From positions 3,004-8,168 of the forward strand of contig MGNZ01000043.1 in assembly GCA_001795235.1 (NCBI GenBank): a stretch of 5,165 bases of DNA. The letters run 5' to 3'. Shown here in pieces: positions 1 to 5,165 of the stretch. Both the position numbers and the translations under genes were made by a program. The notes beneath the pieces are model-generated. The model was given only the letters and a program-made list of their open reading frames with translations, did no database searches and had not been told where the DNA came from. Position 1 is the stretch's first letter, and each line of letters begins with the position of its first letter. This DNA comes from Chloroflexi bacterium RBG_16_64_32. GTDB lineage: Bacteria > Chloroflexota > Dehalococcoidia > SM23-28-2 > RBG-16-64-32.

Positions 1-719
1 GGCGGCGCCCACGCCGTACTCGGCCCCCTCACCCCCGACGGCTGAGCGGCGGGAGACTGCGCCGCCTTCAGCACCTGCTCCACGAGCGCCTTTTCCGGTA
101 CCGCGCCTGGGACGGCGATGCGGTCTTCGATGATCGTCATGGGGACCGCGGTGACGTCATAGCGCTGGGCCAGTTCGGGAAACTCCGTGACCTCGATCAC
201 CTCCGCCTTCACGTGGGGGTTGATCAGCGTCAACTGGAATGCGGCGCGCGCCATCCCCGGGCTGTACGGGCAAGTAGGGGTGATGAATACCCTGACCCGG
301 ATGTCCTGTTTCAGTTTGCGCAGCGACTTCACCGACTCCTGCGCGAAGAGGACCTGGCCCCGCGACACGTCCACTATCGTGTCCAGGAAGCTCGGGAACT
401 CCGTGCCGCCGGGCATGCCGTAGAACTTGAACCGCGCCGCGTGCCTGCCGCGGAGGACGATGCCGGGGACGCGCTCGACGCCGAACGTGGCCGCCTCATC
501 GCGTTCGTCCTCGAAGACATGAAGCCGAAGGCTTAGCAGATCGCTGAGTGCGGCCACCTCCCGGAGCATGTCCTGCGTGGGCTTGCAGGAGGCGCACGGC
601 TCGCGTCCCGGGACGACGATGCCCAGCTCCTTCTGGGTGAAGAAGTCAATCTTCACCGGGCCCAGCAGCTCCTGGGCGAACTTCATGCGGATCGCTTCCT
701 GGTCTCTGAGAGGGATCAT
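1..719 (-). CDS. Protein disulfide oxidoreductase-like protein, two thioredoxin folds, 3'-truncated by window edge
   Basis: A cytoplasmic glutaredoxin/thioredoxin-like protein, of the type described as PDO or glutaredoxin-like domain protein in thermophiles and Chloroflexota, expected to exchange thiols and disulfides. The frame runs without a stop from ATG 719-717 to the left edge, giving 239 residues. The first thioredoxin unit has C42-A-S-C45 and a cis-Pro element VERVPG (P85); the second has C150-P-Y-S153 in the sequence TPTCPYSPGMA and a cis-Pro at AVPM (P193). The second motif therefore keeps only its first cysteine. A Pro/Ala/Gly-rich tail starts near 221 and continues out of the window. 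ATG 719 overlaps the stop of the phosphatidyltransferase (ATGA). M12 (ATG 686), preceded by AGGAAG, is an alternative start, but the family-like segment IPLRDQEAIR before it favours M1. It shares the lipid operon without an evident lipid role. Confidence 0.85.
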   Translation of the reverse strand, partial: MIPLRDQEAIRMKFAQELLGPVKIDFFTQKELGIVVPGREPCASCKPTQDMLREVAALSDLLSLRLHVFEDERDEAATFGVERVPGIVLRGRHAARFKFYGMPGGTEFPSFLDTIVDVSRGQVLFAQESVKSLRKLKQDIRVRVFITPTCPYSPGMARAAFQLTLINPHVKAEVIEVTEFPELAQRYDVTAVPMTIIEDRIAVPGAVPEKALVEQVLKAAQSPAAQPSGVRGPSTAWAP

Positions 720-1312
720 CTACTTTGGTTGCCGGAGCGGCCTATCCGTAGCCACACAAGGGCGAGGCGCTGGATGGCCGTGACGCTTGCCGCCACAGCG
801 AGGATCCACAGCGCGACGGTCACCTGGTCGATTATAAGCCCGATGGATAGCAGGACCACCCGCTCGGCCCGCGCGAACAGCCCCTCGCGCAGGGGCACGT
901 CCACGATCTCGGCTCGGGCGCGGGTGTAGCTCACCAGGAAGGAGGCGGCCAGGGCGATGAAGACTAGCAGCTCCTCCTGGCGCCCCCCGCGATCGCTGAA
1001 GTAGAAGAGGAGCCCGAACAGCAGCGCCGCCTCGGAGACGCGGTCCATCACGGCGTCGAACACGGAGCCGAAGCGCGTAGCCTTGCCGGTGGCGCGGGCC
1101 AGTGCGCCGTCCAGGAAGTCGAGCGCGCCGGCGGCCAGCATCACGATGCCGGCGGGCAGGAAATCGCCCCGCGCGGCGAGCGCGGCAGCGCCCGCGTTTC
1201 CCAGGACGCCCGCGATGGTGAGCATGTTGGGAGTGACCCCTACCTTCGCGAGAAAGCCGACGATGGGGTCGGTGAGCCAGACGGGGGCGGAGCGGGGAAG
1301 GAGGCGGGACAT
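716..1312 (-). CDS. CDP-alcohol phosphatidyltransferase, probable phosphatidylinositol-phosphate synthase
   Basis: An integral membrane enzyme, 198 aa, that displaces CMP from CDP-diacylglycerol with an alcohol. The complete family signature DG-x2-AR-x8-G-x3-D-x3-D is present at D68-G69, A72-R73, G82, D86 and D90, with the additional upstream D65. About six hydrophobic segments are seen, roughly at 30-48, 52-67, 94-106, 115-129, 152-166 and 167-185. The SYTRARAE segment (128-135) resembles the phosphatidylinositol-phosphate and archaetidylinositol-phosphate synthases. With ino1 in the same operon, inositol 1-phosphate is the likely acceptor, giving PI-phosphate; PgsA-type glycerophosphate use is the main alternative. 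The frame is open back to 1708, but that part is the shadow of the glycosyltransferase. ATG 1312 lies one base after its stop (TAG-C-ATG) and begins MSRLLPRSAP. The stop TGA 718-716 overlaps the next start as ATGA. Confidence 0.9.
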   Translation of the reverse strand: MSRLLPRSAPVWLTDPIVGFLAKVGVTPNMLTIAGVLGNAGAAALAARGDFLPAGIVMLAAGALDFLDGALARATGKATRFGSVFDAVMDRVSEAALLFGLLFYFSDRGGRQEELLVFIALAASFLVSYTRARAEIVDVPLREGLFARAERVVLLSIGLIIDQVTVALWILAVAASVTAIQRLALVWLRIGRSGNQSR

Positions 1313-1313
1313 G

Positions 1314-2456
1314 CTAGGGGTCGCAGTGCGCGGAGGCGGCGCCATTAGCCACATCTTCGTAATAGTCCAGCACCTTAGCCGAGACGCGGTCCCAGCTGTA
1401 GCGCTGGGCGGTATCGCTGCCCTGTTTGCCCATCTCATCGCGCAGGTCCGCGTCCGCCAGCAGGCGCCGGAGGGCGCCGGCCAGCGCTTGGCCGTCCCGG
1501 GGCGGCGCCAAAAGGCCTTCTCGCCCGTCGGTGAGCACGTCGCTGAACCCCTCGATGTTTGAGGCGACGATGGGGGTACCGGAAGCCATCGCTTCCAGGA
1601 GGACGATGCCCAGGCTCTCAGCCCCGGTGTTGGGGGCGCAGTAGATGTCCGCCGTCTTGTAGTAGCGGGGTAGCTCCTCGTCGGGGACGTAGCCCGTGAA
1701 TACGACATCGGTCAGCCCTTGGCGCTCTACGTAACGCTCGCAGGCGGGACGCAGTCCGCCGTCGCCGCCAACGACGATGAGGCGGATGTCCGGCGTCTCC
1801 TTCTTCAGAAGCGCGTAGGCTTCCAGAAGGTGGGGGAGGCCTTTGCGCTTCTCCAGCCTTCCCAGGAAGAGGATATTGCGCTTGTGGTCGGTGTATTTGG
1901 GGATGGGCGGCACCCCGCTGGCGAAGAGCGATCTGTCGACACCGCTGGGGATGATCCGGTAGCGGTCTGGGAAGTGCCTGGCGATCAGGCGCAGGGCGGC
2001 GCGGGAGTGGGCGATGCGGCCGTGGATTCGCGACCACCAGGGCCTGATGATGAACTGTGAATAGGCGTACAGGCGGCTCCCACCTTCGCGCGCCGCGTGA
2101 AAAGTGGCCACGGTGGTGGAGCGGGAGTAGCGCAGGAACTGGAACGGCAGCAGGGGCATGAACGGCTCATGCACGTGCACCACATCGAACTGCTCGCGGG
2201 CGAGGAGCGCCTTCACGCGGGGGCCCGTGTTGAACGAGAGGCAGACGCTGGCCACGGAGCCGGCGGCCGGCAGGCCGATGACGTGCTCGCCGATGACGGT
2301 CAGGTAGTCGCAGCGGTGGGACCAGCGGCGGGAAGAGGGAGCTATGATGCGCACCTCGTGTCCGGCGCGGATGAACTGGGTGGCCAGCGGTCTAATGTGG
2401 TTGTTGACGCCGCCCGGCACGGCCCAGTCGTAGGGGCTGACAAGGGCGATTCTCAT
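1314..2456 (-). CDS. GT4-family glycosyltransferase, PimA-like (phosphatidylinositol mannosyltransferase candidate)
   Basis: A 380-aa GT-B-fold retaining glycosyltransferase of family GT4, expected at the cytoplasmic face of the membrane, transferring a sugar from a nucleotide donor (GDP-mannose in mycobacterial PimA) to the inositol of phosphatidylinositol. The N-terminal domain has YDWAVPGGVNNH (9-20) with the donor loop GGV (15-17), HVHEP (94-98) and ATFH with H120, matching the PimA layout. The C-terminal domain has LFLGRLEKRKG (196-206), containing the conserved Arg/Lys pair that binds the diphosphate (R200, K205), DIYCAP (270-275) and the EX7E motif ESLGIVLLE (E280, E288). Length and motif order fit PimA (about 380 aa). 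ATG 2456 overlaps the PHP stop as ATGA and no good Shine-Dalgarno is seen, so it relies on coupling. Donor sugar and acceptor are inferred from family and neighbours; glucosyl or other hexosyl transfer is not excluded. Confidence 0.92.
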   Translation of the reverse strand: MRIALVSPYDWAVPGGVNNHIRPLATQFIRAGHEVRIIAPSSRRWSHRCDYLTVIGEHVIGLPAAGSVASVCLSFNTGPRVKALLAREQFDVVHVHEPFMPLLPFQFLRYSRSTTVATFHAAREGGSRLYAYSQFIIRPWWSRIHGRIAHSRAALRLIARHFPDRYRIIPSGVDRSLFASGVPPIPKYTDHKRNILFLGRLEKRKGLPHLLEAYALLKKETPDIRLIVVGGDGGLRPACERYVERQGLTDVVFTGYVPDEELPRYYKTADIYCAPNTGAESLGIVLLEAMASGTPIVASNIEGFSDVLTDGREGLLAPPRDGQALAGALRRLLADADLRDEMGKQGSDTAQRYSWDRVSAKVLDYYEDVANGAASAHCDP

Positions 2457-3229
2457 CGCGCGGAGAATATGCGCCTGATGAAGCTGTTGGCGGTGGCGCC
2501 CCAGCCCATGGTTCTGGGTGTCACCATGAAGCCACGCCAGGATTGGCGCAGTATCTGCACGGGCCCGATCTCCAATATGGTAGGCCGGTGGCCGATGACG
2601 CCGCGGCAGGTGCGCTCCAGTATGCTGCGCCGGAGCTCCTCCGCGCTCCGGCCGGGGAACTCGGTAAAAGCGCTCCCGATCACTTTCAGGAAGTGGGCGT
2701 CGCTGCCGCCCACCTCCGCCAGGTGGTAACGCTCCCGGTTCAGGGCAGCCGCCTTTTCTAGCGCCGGCCGGGATCCCGGCGACTGGTTGGCCGTCTCCAT
2801 ACCGTCCAGGTGCACACCTTCGCGCTGTGAGGCGGCGATCCGGTCCAGGTCTCTCTTGCCCAGGGAACGTGTGAGCCAGTTCAGCGGATGAGGTGCGATT
2901 GCCAAGCCCCCCTGGCGGTGCACCGCCTCCAGGACCTCCTCCACGGGCCTTAAGGAGGGCAGTGGGTCCTCCACGAACAAGCCGATAACGTGGCCTTCGA
3001 CGGCTGTCACCTCCATGCCGGGGATGACCTGGAAGCGGTACCTGCCTCTGGCCCAGGACTCCCGGGTCTCGTGTGCGCCTCGCAGGTCGTCGTGGTCAGT
3101 GATGGCGATGACGTCCAGGTGCGTCTCTGTTTCCACGTAGTCCAGCAGCTCTTGGGGCGAGGCCATGCCATCGCCGAGGGCGGTATGGACATGGAGGTCC
3201 GCATGGCCGGGCCGGACGGCGTCGCTCAA
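2453..3229 (-). CDS. PHP-domain metal-dependent phosphoesterase, TTG start
   Basis: A stand-alone PHP (polymerase and histidinol phosphatase) domain protein, 258 aa. These enzymes hydrolyse phosphate esters using a cluster of two or three metal ions. The metal ligands are all visible: D11-L-H13-V-H15, DHDD (45-48), E73 in GMEVT, H80 in GHVIG, H114 in APHPLN, and G-S-D177-A-H179. The frame is open further upstream to 3307, but the extra residues are low-complexity Gly/Arg and overlap the acyltransferase. The TTG at 3229-3227 overlaps the upstream TGA as TTGA and is preceded by a strong purine-rich site, so I prefer it. The stop TGA 2455-2453 overlaps the next start as ATGA. The true substrate cannot be read from sequence: a nucleotide phosphatase of the YciV type is possible, but its place between lipid genes suggests dephosphorylation of an inositol lipid or inositol phosphate. 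Confidence 0.88.
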   Translation of the reverse strand: MSDAVRPGHADLHVHTALGDGMASPQELLDYVETETHLDVIAITDHDDLRGAHETRESWARGRYRFQVIPGMEVTAVEGHVIGLFVEDPLPSLRPVEEVLEAVHRQGGLAIAPHPLNWLTRSLGKRDLDRIAASQREGVHLDGMETANQSPGSRPALEKAAALNRERYHLAEVGGSDAHFLKVIGSAFTEFPGRSAEELRRSILERTCRGVIGHRPTILEIGPVQILRQSWRGFMVTPRTMGWGATANSFIRRIFSAR

Positions 3230-4142
3230 ACCTCTTCCCCCACGGCTACCATCGGGGGCTTTGCGTGTGCCGCCGTCCCGTCCCAAATCGACTCCAGCAC
3301 CACCCACTGGTCGGGGTGCTCGCGTAGGCGACGCTCAACACGGGCCAGGAAGCGAAGCGTATTGGTGCGGGCGTCTCTCTCTCTATCGCCGGTCCGCTCC
3401 AGGTCCAGGGGCTCCTCAAGGTGGGTTTCGATGCCGTCCTTTCCGGTACGCATGGAGAAGGACGGGATGACCGTCGCTCCGGTGCGCAGGGCTACCTCGA
3501 TAGGCCCGGTGGGCATCATCGCCTCTTCTCCGAAGAACGGGAGAGAGGCCTTGGGGCCTTCGATGTCGCGGTCGCCCATGAGGGCTACGATACCGCCACC
3601 ACGGAGGGTCTGCACGGCTCGCTTTACGCCTGCAAAGCCCACCGGGGCGAAAGAGTGGCCCTTGGAGGCCCGCAGGTTGTCTACGAGGCGGGCGACTCTG
3701 TGCGGCTGGACGGGCTCAGTGAGGGCGAACACCTTGACCCCCCGGGGCAATATTCCCTGAACGGCCAGTTCGGGGTTGCCCAGATGGGCGCTGAGCACGA
3801 TGACCCCCTTTCCTTCCGCCAATGCGGGCAGGACGTGCTCGTCGAACCCGAGTAGCGGAAGCGACGCCGGTAGAAATCGTCCAGGTCCATGCGTGGCATA
3901 CGCACGAGATCGACATAATACTTCGCCACGTTGACGAAGACGCCGCGGGAGGCCGACCGCACGGCCCTATCCGGTGCGTCCTTACCCATCACGTGGCGCA
4001 GGTTGTTGATGACGTTGCGCCGAAGGTTGGGGGTGAGCCAGTACGCCAGCCGTCCGACGACTTCAGCGAGGGCGTAGCCCGCCCGCACGGGCAGGCGGCC
4101 GATTGTGCGGATCGCGATCCAGAAGAGGATGTATTTCCACAT
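3226..4142 (-). CDS. LpxL/HtrB-family lipid acyltransferase (PIM-type), frameshifted by one missing base
   Basis: A membrane-associated acyl-CoA/ACP-dependent acyltransferase of the lipid A lauroyltransferase/phosphatidylinositol mannoside acyltransferase family; in this operon the acceptor is most likely a glycosylated phosphatidylinositol. The start is ATG 4142, 26 bp after ino1, and the stop is TGA 3228-3226. Residues 1-98 are read in one frame and the rest in another. Restoring one G in the run at 3847-3849 joins RYS to GFDEHV and gives 305 aa, the usual family length. In the repaired protein there is a hydrophobic amphipathic N-terminus (4-36), the catalytic HX4E motif H120-LGNP-E125, GDRD (190-193), FFGE (203-206), a GPIEVALRTGA stretch from 213, and a C-terminal HPDQWVVLESIW (276-287). 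Without repair, the first fragment continues out of frame to a stop at 3681 and lacks the catalytic histidine; the second fragment would need TTG 3822 as a start. Either a sequence error or a genuine lesion explains this. Confidence 0.88.
3231..3241 (-). promoter_or_regulatory. Strong ribosome binding site that fixes the TTG start of the PHP gene
   Basis: The minus strand carries GGGGGAAGAGG followed by T and then TTG 3229. The GGGGGA part is 6 nt from the start codon and a second AGAGG core lies just before it. The site sits within the last codons of the acyltransferase, so the PHP gene is probably translated by re-initiation or coupling. It argues for TTG 3229 against the longer frame from 3307. 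Confidence 0.6.
3846..3852 (-). other. Frameshift site in the acyltransferase gene
   Basis: On the minus strand the codons run TAC TCG GGT TCG in the upstream frame, while the downstream frame reads GGG TTC GAC GAG CAC. A fourth G in the three-G run would give Y-S-G-F-D-E-H and continuous family similarity. The context does not match the X-XXY-YYZ pattern of a classical -1 slippery site, so programmed frameshifting is not supported. A short homopolymer deletion, biological or from sequencing, is the simplest reading. Confidence 0.8.
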
Positions 4143-4145
4143 ATG

Positions 4146-4150
4146 TCCCC
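4146..4150 (-). promoter_or_regulatory. Ribosome binding site of the acyltransferase gene
   Basis: The minus strand reads CCTGGGGACAT directly before ATG 4142. GGGGA is a modest, rather close Shine-Dalgarno match (3 nt spacer). It lies in the 26-bp gap after the ino1 stop, the only intergenic space in the window, and supports ATG 4142 over the out-of-frame ATG at 4162. Confidence 0.45.
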
Positions 4151-4168
4151 AGGACCCGTCATGCTTCT

Positions 4169-5165
<997 letters not shown>

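Noticed and set aside
174..185. Possible second frameshift in the oxidoreductase near the EFPEL segment
   Set aside because: On careful recount the minus strand reads GAG TTT CCC GAA CTG, so the frame is continuous; the apparent missing base was a transcription slip.
187..783. Three plus-strand open frames (187-423, 213-536, 568-783)
   Set aside because: They lie antisense to the continuous disulfide oxidoreductase frame at 719-1, show no family motifs, and have the Arg/Ala/Pro-rich composition typical of shadows in GC-rich coding DNA.
1313..1708. N-terminal extension of the phosphatidyltransferase frame up to 1708
   Set aside because: The extra 132 residues are a low-complexity Ser/Arg/Pro shadow of the glycosyltransferase; the recognisable protein begins at ATG 1312, one base after the glycosyltransferase stop.
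3230..3307. N-terminal extension of the PHP frame up to 3307
   Set aside because: The 26 extra residues are Gly/Arg-rich, overlap the conserved acyltransferase C-terminus, and TTG 3229 has a strong ribosome binding site and overlaps the upstream stop.
3840..3855. Programmed -1 ribosomal frameshift in the acyltransferase
   Set aside because: The direction of the shift would fit, but there is no X-XXY-YYZ slippery heptamer at the junction, and acyltransferases of this family are not known to use recoding.
4143..4168. Promoter or terminator between ino1 and the acyltransferase
   Set aside because: The 26-bp gap is too short for a convincing promoter and shows no hairpin with a T-run; only a ribosome binding site is supported.

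Overview
The window is a GC-rich bacterial stretch in which every supportable gene lies on the minus strand, so transcription runs from the right edge to the left. I read it as one tightly packed operon for inositol phospholipids, of the kind that makes phosphatidylinositol and acylated, glycosylated phosphatidylinositols (PIM-like lipids). The actinobacterial-type inositol-phosphate synthase and the PimA-like/acyltransferase/PI-phosphate synthase set recall the mycobacterial pgsA1-acyltransferase-pimA locus. The interposed PHP gene, the gene order and the style of the proteins look more like Chloroflexota (Dehalococcoidia or Thermomicrobia relatives) than Actinomycetota. That lineage call is an inference from remembered family resemblance, not a search.

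Layout from right to left in transcription order: (1) 4169-5165, inositol-1-phosphate synthase, 5' end outside the window; (2) 3226-4142, a lysophospholipid/PIM-type acyltransferase of the LpxL/HtrB family that is split by a single missing base near 3846-3849; (3) 2453-3229, a PHP-family metal-dependent phosphoesterase starting at TTG; (4) 1314-2456, a PimA-like GT4 glycosyltransferase; (5) 716-1312, a CDP-alcohol phosphatidyltransferase, best read as phosphatidylinositol-phosphate synthase; (6) 1-719, a thioredoxin/glutaredoxin-like protein disulfide oxidoreductase with two thioredoxin folds, whose 3' end is outside the window. From gene 2 onward the genes overlap by a few bases or are separated by one base, so translational coupling is likely. 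The only intergenic gap is 26 bp, between genes 1 and 2. No promoter, terminator, RNA gene, repeat, CRISPR array or mobile element is visible.

Proposed pathway: glucose-6-phosphate is turned into inositol-1-phosphate (gene 1), joined to CDP-diacylglycerol to give phosphatidylinositol phosphate (gene 5), dephosphorylated (possibly by gene 3, since no inositol monophosphatase-like gene is present), glycosylated, probably with mannose, on inositol (gene 4), and acylated (gene 2). The redox protein (gene 6) is co-transcribed but has no obvious role in lipid assembly.
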